From the NCBI GenBank assembly GCA_029565375.1, contig JAKQOF010000047.1, positions 1 to 31,795 on the forward strand: a stretch of 31,795 bases of DNA. The letters are read 5' to 3'. This DNA is from a bacterium (GTDB taxonomy: Bacteria; Patescibacteriota; Saccharimonadia; Saccharimonadales; Saccharimonadaceae). Below, piece after piece: positions 8,468 to 17,376 of the stretch; position 1 is the first letter of the stretch, and every line of letters starts with the position of its first letter. A program made the position numbers and the translations under genes. The notes beneath the pieces were generated by a model. It searched no databases. It was given only the letters and a program-made list of their open reading frames with translations, and was not told the DNA's origin.

Positions 8468-10231
8468 ATGGCACTCTTGACTAGCGACATACAAGGAAAG
8501 TTGATGAGTCTTCTGATTGATGAAGGCCTGGTGACCGAGTCTGTCCTTAAGAACGCAGAAGCAGCGGCAACGTCATCAAACCAACCGTTATTTGCCATAT
8601 TAACCCAACAACATATTATCGACGACGAAATGCTGACGCACGCCATCGCACAGGTATCGGGTGTTCCATATGTGAATTTGACATCCAGTATTATTGACCA
8701 GAACATCTTGTCGCTGCTTCCTGAGGACATTGCAGAACGCTTTATGGCCGTGCCACTGGCAGAAGTCCAGAATCGTCTTGCTGTTGCTATGATTGATGCT
8801 AACAATGTTCAGGCAGTGGACTACTTGGCGAGTCGTATTGAGCGACCACTGAAGGTCTTTATGGCGTCTGAGGCAGGTGTGCGTCATGTACTTGATCAGT
8901 ATCGCACAGACCTTTCAAGTGTCGATGAGGCGGCAGTTGCTAGCCAGGCAGAAGAAAATATGGAGTCTGACAAAGACGTTAAAACGATTGTCGAAGACTC
9001 ACCAATCAGCAAGGCACTCAGTACAATCTTGGAGTATGCAGTTAAGTCGCGAGCAAGCGATATTCACGTTGAGCCACTTGAGGGAACGCTCAAGATTCGT
9101 TGTCGTGTTGACGGTGTCCTGCGAGAGATTATGCAGCTACCAAAGAGCATTGAGCCAGCGCTGGTCAGCCGTATTAAGATTTTGTCCAACCTAAAAATTG
9201 ACGAACATCGCGTGCCTCAAGATGGTCAGTTTACAGTAAAAGTCGCCAACAAAGAGGTAGACCTCCGTATTGCTATCAGCCCTGTCGTATGGGGTGAACA
9301 AGTGGTCATTCGTTTGCTTGATAAGTCGGGTAACAGTTTTGATATCGAGCAAATGGGCTATGCTGGCCGAGCGCTTCGAGCAATTCGTCGTGGTATTAAG
9401 CACCCGAACGGTATGGTGCTCACGTCAGGTCCAACAGGTAGTGGTAAGACAACAAGTCTATATGCTCTCATTAAGGAAATTAAGAACGACACAGTCAATA
9501 TAGTCACACTTGAAGACCCAGTTGAGTACAAAATGGATGGTGTTAACCAAATTCAAGTGAACGGTGACGTAGGACTGACGTTTGCAACAGGGCTTCGATC
9601 AATTCTTCGTCAAGACCCAGACGTTGTGATGGTGGGGGAGATCCGTGACAGCGAGACGGCTAACTTGGCTGTGCAAGCTGCCCTGACAGGTCACTTGGTG
9701 TTTAGCACCTTGCACACAAACAGTGCTGCGGGTGTGCTGCCACGACTTCTTGATATGGGTATTGAGCCGTTCTTGATCGCCAGTACGGTGAACACTATTA
9801 TTGGTCAACGATTGGTGCGTCGCGTTGCGACAAACCGTCAGTCATACCAGTCAAATCCGATAGAAACACAAAATATTTTGACGACAGTGGGGCACTTGTT
9901 GCCAAAGACCGCCGCTGACGTTGCAAAGGTATCGCAAGATTTGGGATATAAAGACTTGCCTCTAGCGGGTCAAAGCGCTTATACTTTAGTCAAGGGAGTT
10001 GATTCTGCTCAATCACCCCATGGATATAGCGGACGCGCTGGGCTGTACGAAGTAATGGATGTAAATAGTGACATCCAAAACCTCATCGTTGCACGAGCAA
10101 CCAGTTCAGAGATTCAGCGTATGGCTATATCGCAGGGAATGATAACGATGCGTCAGGATGGTTACCTGAAAGCACTACAGGGCATTACAACCATTGAAGA
10201 AGTTAATCGTGTAGCGGCAGATACGGCATAG
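8468..10231 (+). CDS. pilB: Type IV pilus extension ATPase PilB (GspE family)
   Basis: Hexameric secretion ATPase that powers pilus extension, 587 residues (typical 560-580). Residues 1-150 form an MshEN/T2SSE-N domain (GVPYVNLTSSIID, then LPEDIAERFMAVPLAEV). The N2 domain carries KSRASDIHVEPLEG. Walker A GPTGSGKTTS lies at about 320-329, the Asp box DPVEYKMDGVNQIQV at about 350, Walker B VVMVGEIRDSETA at about 385-397, and the His box GHLVFSTLHTNSA follows. The usual zinc-binding tetracysteine region after Walker B has no Cys at all. The start is ATG 8468, with AGGAG about 8 bases upstream. It is followed after 13 bases by pilT. Confidence 0.95.
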   Translation: MALLTSDIQGKLMSLLIDEGLVTESVLKNAEAAATSSNQPLFAILTQQHIIDDEMLTHAIAQVSGVPYVNLTSSIIDQNILSLLPEDIAERFMAVPLAEVQNRLAVAMIDANNVQAVDYLASRIERPLKVFMASEAGVRHVLDQYRTDLSSVDEAAVASQAEENMESDKDVKTIVEDSPISKALSTILEYAVKSRASDIHVEPLEGTLKIRCRVDGVLREIMQLPKSIEPALVSRIKILSNLKIDEHRVPQDGQFTVKVANKEVDLRIAISPVVWGEQVVIRLLDKSGNSFDIEQMGYAGRALRAIRRGIKHPNGMVLTSGPTGSGKTTSLYALIKEIKNDTVNIVTLEDPVEYKMDGVNQIQVNGDVGLTFATGLRSILRQDPDVVMVGEIRDSETANLAVQAALTGHLVFSTLHTNSAAGVLPRLLDMGIEPFLIASTVNTIIGQRLVRRVATNRQSYQSNPIETQNILTTVGHLLPKTAADVAKVSQDLGYKDLPLAGQSAYTLVKGVDSAQSPHGYSGRAGLYEVMDVNSDIQNLIVARATSSEIQRMAISQGMITMRQDGYLKALQGITTIEEVNRVAADTA

Positions 10232-10244
10232 GAAAGGTGGGAAG

Positions 10245-11315
<1,071 letters not shown>

Positions 11316-11318
11316 TTC

Positions 11319-12530
11319 GTGAAGAAGTTTGCGTATGAAGCCCGTGATCAGGCATCAGACAAAATTATTAAGGCGACACTGCAGGCTGATTCTGAAAGTG
11401 CTGCTGCGCGGCTACTGCTAGAGCAGGGCTTTACGCCACTTGTCTTAAAAGAAGAGTCTGCTGACGGTAACTTTATTGCGCGACTGAGTGGACGGATTAC
11501 TACAAAGGATAAGATCGTTTTTACGCGTCAGTTAGCAACATTGATTGGTGCGGGGCTGCCGCTTGCACAAAGCCTCCATACCGTCCTCGAGCAAACCCAG
11601 AACAAGAGACTGCAGGCAGTTATTCAAGAGATTACTGCTTCAGTCGAGGGTGGTAAAACATTATCTGAGTCCTTTGGTAAGCATACAAATATCTTCGACC
11701 CAGTGTTCATCTCGTTGATATCAGCAGGTGAAGTATCTGGTACGCTCGACGAATCTTTGCAGCGTATAGCCAATCAGCAGGAAAAGGATGCAGCGATTAC
11801 CAGCAAGATAAAAGGTGCGATGACATACCCAATCATCGTCTTGTTTGTCATCTTTGGTGTGATGGCATTTATGCTCTTTACCGTGGTACCACAAGTCGAA
11901 AAGCTGTATAAAGATCTCAAAAAAGATTTGCCGCTTATCACGCAAATTATGGTGAGTGTTGCGGACTTTCTATCTAACTTTTGGTGGCTTGCCATCATTA
12001 TTATTGGCCTGGGTGTGTACTTTATTGTTCAGTATCTTAAGACAGAAAGTGGTATCAAATTTAAAGACACCTTTAAACTCAATGTTCCTATTTTTGGTGT
12101 TATGTTTCGAAAGTTATACATGGCTCGCTTTACGCGCACTGCCCAGACACTCCTTAGTACCGGCGTGAGCATGCTCGACATGTTAAAAATTACCTCAACT
12201 GCGATTAACAACACTATTCTTGCTAAAAGTATCACACGCGCTGCCGAGAAGGTAAGGGGCGGTAAGGCACTTTCTGTAGCGATACAACCAGAAGATTATA
12301 TATTGCCACTTGTCCCGCAGATGATTAAGATTGGCGAACAATCAGGACGCATCGATGAGATGATGGGTAAGGTTGCACAGGTGTACGAAGACGAGCTTGA
12401 TGAGCAAATTCGAACTATTTCAACATCCATCGAGCCTATTTTGATGGTTGTGCTGGCAGTTGTTGCTGGAGGAATGGTTGGTGCCATTTTGCTTCCAATT
12501 TACAGCCTGGTCAACGGTATAAATGTCTAG
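11319..12530 (+). CDS. pilC: Type IV pilus platform protein PilC (GspF family)
   Basis: Polytopic inner-membrane platform protein, 403 residues, that couples PilB/PilT to pilin insertion. Two homologous T2SSF cytoplasmic domains are visible: residues about 60-185 (FTRQLATLIGAGLPLAQSLH) and about 265-385 (FTRTAQTLLSTGVSMLDMLK). Hydrophobic segments lie at about 168-190, 215-240 and 370-395 (MVVLAVVAGGMVGAILLPIYSL). The N-terminus MKKFAYEARD is typical. Translation starts with GTG, three bases after the pilT stop; GAGG in the pilT tail can act as ribosome site. It is the last gene of the pilM operon, followed by 85 bases before the pilin gene. Confidence 0.94.
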   Translation: MKKFAYEARDQASDKIIKATLQADSESAAARLLLEQGFTPLVLKEESADGNFIARLSGRITTKDKIVFTRQLATLIGAGLPLAQSLHTVLEQTQNKRLQAVIQEITASVEGGKTLSESFGKHTNIFDPVFISLISAGEVSGTLDESLQRIANQQEKDAAITSKIKGAMTYPIIVLFVIFGVMAFMLFTVVPQVEKLYKDLKKDLPLITQIMVSVADFLSNFWWLAIIIIGLGVYFIVQYLKTESGIKFKDTFKLNVPIFGVMFRKLYMARFTRTAQTLLSTGVSMLDMLKITSTAINNTILAKSITRAAEKVRGGKALSVAIQPEDYILPLVPQMIKIGEQSGRIDEMMGKVAQVYEDELDEQIRTISTSIEPILMVVLAVVAGGMVGAILLPIYSLVNGINV

Positions 12531-12615
12531 ACATGCGTACCAGATTAGAGTACTATAAGCATAAGCGTGTCAACGCAAGACATAATAGTTCATACGAAAG
12601 GTGGAATAAATTCCT

Positions 12616-13095
12616 ATGAACGTTCAACAAAAAGAAAAAGGTTTTACGATTATCGAGGTTGTTTTGGTACTTGCAATCGCAGGCCTTATTTTCTTGATGG
12701 TATTTATTGCGTTGCCTGCTTTGCAGCGTAACCAACGTGACTCAGCTCGAAAGTCTGAGGTGAGTACGGTTCTTGCGTCTATTACGACCTATCAATCAAA
12801 CAATCGTGGGCAATCTCCGACCGACGACGCATCAACATTTGGTAAGTACTTAGATTCTACCGTGACGTCTGTTGGCGGCACAATTACACTTGCTAGTGGT
12901 ACAACAGTAACTCGTTTTACAGGTACGATCAGCGGCTCAACAACGGTCAGTGGTATTACGCAGGATAATATTGTCTTTATTGTTGGCGCAAAGTGCGATA
13001 CTGACGACAAGGTCGTCAAAGGCACTACTCGTCAAGCAGCAGCACTCATTCAGTTAGAAAACGGTGGTGGTGCGTACTACTGTCAAACCAGCTAG
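12616..13095 (+). CDS. pilA: Major type IV pilin (PilA-like prepilin)
   Basis: A 159-residue prepilin. The leader MNVQQKEKG is cut by PilD between G9 and F10. The mature N-terminus FTIIEVVLVLAIAGLIFL has the conserved Glu at +5 and the hydrophobic alpha1 helix needed for fibre packing. The globular head is Thr/Ser-rich, and the C-terminal Cys pair (AKCDTDD, then YYCQTS) could form the D-region disulfide. Among the prepilin-like genes it is the most compact, has its own strong ribosome site (AAAGGTGG, 11 bases before ATG), and ends at a strong hairpin, all consistent with the abundant major subunit. No clear promoter was found in the 85 bases upstream; CATAAT at 12581 is a weak candidate. Confidence 0.9.
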   Translation: MNVQQKEKGFTIIEVVLVLAIAGLIFLMVFIALPALQRNQRDSARKSEVSTVLASITTYQSNNRGQSPTDDASTFGKYLDSTVTSVGGTITLASGTTVTRFTGTISGSTTVSGITQDNIVFIVGAKCDTDDKVVKGTTRQAAALIQLENGGGAYYCQTS

Positions 13096-13110
13096 GACAT
13101 CGCCGAAAAG

Positions 13111-13146
13111 CAATAAATAAGGACGCTGACGCGTCCTTATTTATTG
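13111..13146. terminator. Perfect 16-bp hairpin after pilA
   Basis: Arms 13111-13126 and 13131-13146 are exact reverse complements (core AAGGACGC/GCGTCCTT, A/T-rich ends) around the loop TGAC. The 3' arm gives a U-rich end. It lies 15 bases after the pilin stop and just before the pilD promoter. It can act in either direction, and may also stabilise the 3' end of an abundant pilin mRNA. Confidence 0.8.
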
Positions 13147-13155
13147 CCCTATTTG

Positions 13156-13164
13156 TGGTATCAT
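13156..13164 (+). promoter_or_regulatory. Extended -10 promoter of pilD
   Basis: TG-G-TATCAT ends 7 bases before ATG 13172, so the pilD mRNA is probably leaderless. Confidence 0.55.
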
Positions 13165-13171
13165 AGTGCTT

Positions 13172-14050
13172 ATGGGAACTGAGCTTATATATCTTATTCT
13201 TGTCCTTGTCGGACTATGTTTGGGGAGTTTTTCAGGTGCAACGGTATGGCGACTTCGCGCACGTCAACTAGCCATCGATAGGTCACGACACGAAGCGTAT
13301 GACAAAGAGGAGTATGAACAACTCAAGAAGCTGACAAAAGCGACAGTAATGCATGACTATTCGCAGTGCCTTCACTGTTCGTACCGACTCAGGTGGTATG
13401 ATTTGGTTCCACTTATCAGCTGGATAAGTCTGCGTGGTCGTTGTCGCCAATGTCGTAAGCCGATTGGGCACCTAGAACCACTTATTGAGCTGGGCGTTGC
13501 GTCCTTATTTGTTGCATCATATGCACTTTGGCCGTATCAACTGGGCACAGGTCTCGAGGTTGCTCAGTTTGTTGTGTGGCTTGTTGCAGGTGTTGGCTTG
13601 GCGATATTATTCGCATACGACGCCAAGTGGTTGTTGCTACCGGATAAAGTGAATGTTGCTGTTATCGGTCTTGGGTTGGTGAGTGCTATTCTCGTTGTAC
13701 TGCGGTCTAGTGATATAGCAGCAACTATTATTTCGATTGTTGCATCAGTGGGTATCTTGAGTGGTATGTATTTCGTGTTGTATCTTGTATCTCGCGGCAA
13801 GTGGATTGGCTTTGGTGATATCAAGCTTGGTCTTGGTCTTGCGCTTTTGCTTGCCGACTGGCGTCTTGCATTCATCGCCCTGTTTGCAGCCAATCTGATT
13901 GGCTGTTTGGTCGTGTTGCCACAAATGCTCCGTGGCAAGCTAAAGCGTAGTGCGCATGTGCCTTTCGGCCCATTATTAATCGCTGGCACGGTCATTGCAC
14001 AACTTGTCGGGTTTTATCTGATTGATATCTATACCTACGGCCTCGTCTAA
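13172..14050 (+). CDS. pilD: Prepilin peptidase / N-methyltransferase PilD
   Basis: Membrane aspartic protease (A24 family) that cuts prepilin leaders and methylates the new N-terminus, 292 residues from ATG 13172. The N-terminal domain DiS_P_DiS has GSFSGATVWRL and two CxxC pairs (CLHC and CRQC) that bind zinc. Catalytic aspartates are D150 (FAYDAKWLLLPD) and D216 in the GxGD motif GFGDIKLGLGLALLL. About eight hydrophobic segments span the protein. Compared with the classical enzyme, an insertion of about 20 charged residues (RHEAYDKEEYEQLKKLTK) separates the N-terminal segment from the first CxxC. GTG 13166 in frame is a possible start, but the -10 spacing favours ATG 13172. Substrates are surely the pilins on either side. 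Confidence 0.94.
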   Translation: MGTELIYLILVLVGLCLGSFSGATVWRLRARQLAIDRSRHEAYDKEEYEQLKKLTKATVMHDYSQCLHCSYRLRWYDLVPLISWISLRGRCRQCRKPIGHLEPLIELGVASLFVASYALWPYQLGTGLEVAQFVVWLVAGVGLAILFAYDAKWLLLPDKVNVAVIGLGLVSAILVVLRSSDIAATIISIVASVGILSGMYFVLYLVSRGKWIGFGDIKLGLGLALLLADWRLAFIALFAANLIGCLVVLPQMLRGKLKRSAHVPFGPLLIAGTVIAQLVGFYLIDIYTYGLV

Positions 14051-14073
14051 GCGTATATAACCCTATACGCTTA
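14048..14073 (+). terminator. Hairpin overlapping the pilD stop codon
   Basis: Ten-base arms TAAGCGTATA (14048-14057) and TATACGCTTA (14064-14073) pair exactly around the loop TAACCC. The 5' arm starts with the pilD stop codon and the 3' arm abuts the promoter of the minor pilin operon. There is no U-tract, so it may be a weak terminator or an mRNA end stabiliser. Confidence 0.5.
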
Positions 14074-14082
14074 TGGTATAAT
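14074..14082 (+). promoter_or_regulatory. Extended -10 promoter of the minor pilin operon
   Basis: TG-G-TATAAT ends 8 bases before ATG 14091. An out-of-frame ATG at 14084 lies in between and is probably upstream of the transcript start. Confidence 0.6.
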
Positions 14083-14090
14083 TATGCCAA

Positions 14091-14834
14091 ATGGGCAGCA
14101 CTTACGAACGCGGATTTACTATCATCGAGACGATGTTGTTTCTGGCAATCACCGGTGTATTGGTTGTCTCGATTTTAGTGGGGACAGGAACGTCGATCAA
14201 TATTCAACGCTATCGCGACAGTGTTATATCGCTGCAAACAACTCTCCAGGAACAGTATTCAGAGGTTATCAACGTTCGTAATACCGTTAGTACTGCAGAA
14301 CTGACATGTGACGATAATGCCAATGTCACAACAAACCAAAGTGCCCCTGCGTCACCACGCGGACAAGACGATTGTGTGGTGCTTGGTCGCTACATTACGA
14401 CCCTCAACAGCTCGACGCTTTCGATTGGTACAGTCATTGGCTATATCGATCCGACGATAAAATTGACTTCAAGTGATCTTGAGACACTAAAGCTCTACAA
14501 GCTCAATATTATTCCCGCATCCGCAGAAGAATATCCAATCGAATGGGGTGCATCTGTACACAGGGCGGGGAGTGATACGCCGCTTGCATTCTCGCTATTG
14601 ATTTTACGATCTCCGTCGAGTGGTATCGTGCGAACATTTATCAATCCAGATACGTCTGTCGCAGTCCAAAACCTTACTGATTTGGTGACAACAGACAACC
14701 TGACGCAACCGCTGAAAGCATGCGTTGACGCAGGTGGACTGTTTGGAACAACCAAGATGGCAGTATCGGTGGTTGCCGGCGCAACAAGCACAACTGGCGT
14801 GGAAGTGCTGGGCGATGGGAGCAGTGGATGTTAG
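14091..14834 (+). CDS. Minor pilin / pseudopilin, GspH-like (tip complex)
   Basis: A 247-residue prepilin-like protein. The leader MGSTYERG is followed by FTIIETMLFLAITGVLVVSI, with Glu at +5 of the mature form and a hydrophobic alpha1 helix. The head has Cys residues at CDDN, DDCV, KACVDAGG and the C-terminal SSGC, allowing two disulfides. First of four overlapping prepilin-like genes whose order matches GspH-I-J-K or FimU-PilV-W-X, so it is likely part of the priming/tip complex. The start is chosen from the leader peptide and the -10 spacing. It overlaps the next gene by 7 bases. The exact subtype is assigned by order, not by sequence identity. Confidence 0.82.
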   Translation: MGSTYERGFTIIETMLFLAITGVLVVSILVGTGTSINIQRYRDSVISLQTTLQEQYSEVINVRNTVSTAELTCDDNANVTTNQSAPASPRGQDDCVVLGRYITTLNSSTLSIGTVIGYIDPTIKLTSSDLETLKLYKLNIIPASAEEYPIEWGASVHRAGSDTPLAFSLLILRSPSSGIVRTFINPDTSVAVQNLTDLVTTDNLTQPLKACVDAGGLFGTTKMAVSVVAGATSTTGVEVLGDGSSGC

Positions 14835-15472
14835 GCTTTAAACGCCGTTATGAAAAAGGTGACACGATTATTGAAGTCTTGTTTGCCGTGTCTGTGTTTA
14901 GTCTTGTCGCCGTTGGTGGTTTGAGCATCATGAACCAAGGTACGACGACTTCACAGCGTGCTCTTGAAATAACATTAGTTCGCCAAGAGATTGACGCCCA
15001 GGCTGAAACACTCCGTTTTCTACATGATTCATACGTGGCTGCCTATCAATCTGGCGGAAGCTATGCAGCTGATACTCCAGCAGGACAATGGAAGGTTATG
15101 CTCGACAGTATTATCAGTACAGGTACTGTCAACGCCTCTGCTTTTGGCGCGGCTGATACGTGTCCTAACCCACCAAGCGGGAGCTTTATCTTTAACGCAC
15201 GTACAGCAACATTTACTGCCCCTGGAGAAAGTAAGTTAGAACCAGCCCAGGTATTCTCTAAAGTTGAGTACGATGTTGTGAACGGCCAATCTATCTTAAA
15301 AACCGCTGACGGTATATGGATAGAGGCTGTTCGTTCTCGAACGACTACTGATGTTAACCAAGCGAACGCTGGATTTATCGATTTTCATATTCGGGCATGT
15401 TGGGGAACTGCCGGCTTGAGTGTACCCGAGACGATAGGAACGATTGTGAGGTTGTATGAACCACGTGGATAA
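14828..15472 (+). CDS. Minor pilin, PilV/GspI-like, with Gly-Asp cleavage site
   Basis: A 214-residue prepilin-like protein. The leader MLGFKRRYEKG precedes DTIIEVLFAVSVFSLVAVGGL. Residue +1 of the mature form would be Asp, not the usual Phe/Met, while Glu +5 is kept. PilV/GspI proteins often show such TxIEVLxAxxVFSL patterns. The head contains three Cys (DTCPNP, RACWGT). It starts inside the tail of the preceding gene and overlaps the following gene by 17 bases, so translation is coupled. Role: probable component of the pilus tip together with its three neighbours. Confidence 0.82.
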   Translation: MLGFKRRYEKGDTIIEVLFAVSVFSLVAVGGLSIMNQGTTTSQRALEITLVRQEIDAQAETLRFLHDSYVAAYQSGGSYAADTPAGQWKVMLDSIISTGTVNASAFGAADTCPNPPSGSFIFNARTATFTAPGESKLEPAQVFSKVEYDVVNGQSILKTADGIWIEAVRSRTTTDVNQANAGFIDFHIRACWGTAGLSVPETIGTIVRLYEPRG

Positions 15473-16160
15473 AACAAAAGGCTTTACGCTGATTGAGTTA
15501 ATGCTTTCGATGACATTTATATCCATTTTATTGGTAGCAATAGCTGTCACAATTATTCAGATAAGTAATGTCTATAACAGGGGAATAACGCTCAAGGAGG
15601 TTAACCAATCGGGTCGGTCCCTCTCCAACGAGCTGCAACGCAGTATTACCTCAGGTGCACCGTTTATGATTGAAGAAGGAGACGGTAGTCGGTATGTGAA
15701 GCAGGAAGATTGGGGCGGAAGGTTGTGTACTGGGCAGTATAGCTATGTATGGAACTTTGGACGCGCACTTGTGTCAAATGATCCCGGGGGTGATAGATTG
15801 AACGTGTATGCAGACGGAAGCGACACGCAGATTCGTTTTGTCAAAGCAGTCGACCCGAGCGCGTCGTATTGTATTGACTCAACAAAAAAGGTTGATAAGG
15901 CAACTGCAACGGAACTTTTGAACGTTGGCGATCACAGCTTAGCGCTTCAGAGTTTTAGCATCGAATCGGCTGCATCGGCTACAGATGCAAAGACGCGCGA
16001 ACGATTGTACAGTATCGTCTTCTTTATTGGGACAAACGATCAAGCTGCGCTTGTTGAGGGCGGCACAGGCTGTAAGGGACCAGGTGAAGACGGGGCTGAT
16101 CTTGCGTATTGTTCGGTGCAAGAGTTTAACATTGTAGCACGAGCGGGAAGCGGGTTGTGA
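15456..16160 (+). CDS. Minor pilin, PilW/GspJ-like
   Basis: A 234-residue prepilin-like protein with leader MNHVDKTKG and mature start FTLIELMLSMTFISILLVAIAV (Glu at +5). The stretch YNRGITLKEVNQSGRSLSNELQRSI is characteristic of PilW/GspJ, where an amphipathic helix follows alpha1. Cys residues occur at RLCTGQ, SYCIDS, TGCKGPG and AYCSV. It ends with TGA 16158-16160, evidence that TGA is a stop in this genome. The neighbouring reading frames overlap or lie within a few bases. PilW-type proteins connect the tip complex to the major pilin; that role is inferred here from order and pattern. Confidence 0.82.
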   Translation: MNHVDKTKGFTLIELMLSMTFISILLVAIAVTIIQISNVYNRGITLKEVNQSGRSLSNELQRSITSGAPFMIEEGDGSRYVKQEDWGGRLCTGQYSYVWNFGRALVSNDPGGDRLNVYADGSDTQIRFVKAVDPSASYCIDSTKKVDKATATELLNVGDHSLALQSFSIESAASATDAKTRERLYSIVFFIGTNDQAALVEGGTGCKGPGEDGADLAYCSVQEFNIVARAGSGL

Positions 16161-16179
16161 TACCATGATAAGAGGAATT

Positions 16180-17376
16180 ATGACAAAGCATCGTACTAAC
16201 GAATTGGGCGCCGTATCATTATTCATTGTCGTGTTTACGGCACTTCTTATTACTGTTGTGACAGTCAGTTTTATTCGTTTGACCATACGAGATGAACAAC
16301 AAGCAACAACTGTCGATTTGTCACAAAGCGCCTATGACTCGGCCCAAGCAGGTGTTGAAGACGCAAAGCGAGCAATTATCCGCTACCAAACAGTCTGCGC
16401 AACAGGCGATAGTGCCGCGTGTCTGGCTGCGAGGACAAAGATTAATCTAGACGAATGTAACACTGGGCTGAGTGATATCGTGACTCCTGTTGATGGTGAG
16501 GTCAAGATTCAACAGAGTAGTGGAGACACCGTGTTAGATCAAGCGTACAGCTGTGTAAAAGTGAAGTTAGATACGGATGACTACCTGGGTGTGTTGTCGA
16601 CAAATGCGTCAAAGGTTATTCCTCTCGTGAGTACAAAACCATTTAACACCGTGTTGCTTGAGTGGTATAGCTCGGAGAATCTTCAGACGACAAATAGTTT
16701 TGACGTCGACTTGCAGCCAGGAGCGTTGCTCGCGCAGCCATTGCTCGCTCAAAACCTTTGGAAGCCAAATCGACCCTCTGTTATGCGTGCACAGCTGATG
16801 CAATATAGCAGCAGTGGCTTTACGCTAGGTAGTTTTGACAGTGTCAATGCAACCGGCCAAAGTAATGCGAACACTTTGTTCCTATATCCGACTGGGACGA
16901 CAGGGACAACGTCATCAGTTGTAGACGAGGCATCGTTTGTGGGACGAGATAATCGCGCGACGCCCACAGGCACGCGCGCAACGACAACCAACCCGTTCCC
17001 AGTGACTTGCTCGGGCAACCTTACAGGTGGTGGATATGCCTGTCGTGTAGAGTTGACCTTGCCTGATCCTGTTGGGGCGGGGAGTCGACTTGCATATTTG
17101 AAGTTGAGTGCACTTTATAACAAATCAAATTATCGTCTGACACTATCAAACAATGGTGTTGATCCAGCGAGCTTTAACGGTGTGCAGCCTCAGGTAGATT
17201 CGACAGGTCGCGCAAATGATTTGTTCAGGCGTGTACAGAGTAGGGTTGAGCTTACAGACCTTGTTGATTCAAGCTTTCCGTATCCAGATAGCGCCGTTGA
17301 TGTGACCGGTAACCTTTGTAAAGACTTCTTAATTACTGATACGGCAAGTGACTATAACAACACGTGCGCGCCTTAA
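16180..17376 (+). CDS. PilX/GspK-like pilus protein lacking Glu5
   Basis: A 398-residue protein from ATG 16180, which has AGAGGA just upstream; ATG 16165 in frame is an alternative with a weaker site. The N-terminus reads MTKHRTNELG|AVSLFIVVFTALLITVVTVS: a short basic leader, Gly before a possible PilD cut, and a hydrophobic alpha1 helix but no Glu at +5. Absence of Glu5 is the hallmark of the GspK/PilX subunit at the very tip. The next segment, QQATTVDLSQSAYDSAQAGVEDAKRAI, resembles the PilX N-terminal region (A.N.AEAG). It is by far the longest of the four, as GspK usually is. It meets xerD tail-to-tail with a 4-base overlap. Confidence 0.75.
   Translation: MTKHRTNELGAVSLFIVVFTALLITVVTVSFIRLTIRDEQQATTVDLSQSAYDSAQAGVEDAKRAIIRYQTVCATGDSAACLAARTKINLDECNTGLSDIVTPVDGEVKIQQSSGDTVLDQAYSCVKVKLDTDDYLGVLSTNASKVIPLVSTKPFNTVLLEWYSSENLQTTNSFDVDLQPGALLAQPLLAQNLWKPNRPSVMRAQLMQYSSSGFTLGSFDSVNATGQSNANTLFLYPTGTTGTTSSVVDEASFVGRDNRATPTGTRATTTNPFPVTCSGNLTGGGYACRVELTLPDPVGAGSRLAYLKLSALYNKSNYRLTLSNNGVDPASFNGVQPQVDSTGRANDLFRRVQSRVELTDLVDSSFPYPDSAVDVTGNLCKDFLITDTASDYNNTCAP

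Noticed and set aside
13564..13995. 143-aa minus-strand open frame inside pilD
   Set aside because: Antisense shadow of a membrane-protein gene; composition rich in Arg/Thr/Pro, no start signal.
14084..14281. 65-aa frame starting at the first ATG after the minor pilin -10 box
   Set aside because: Out of frame with an evident prepilin that starts 7 bases later and has a proper leader peptide; the ATG probably precedes the transcript start.
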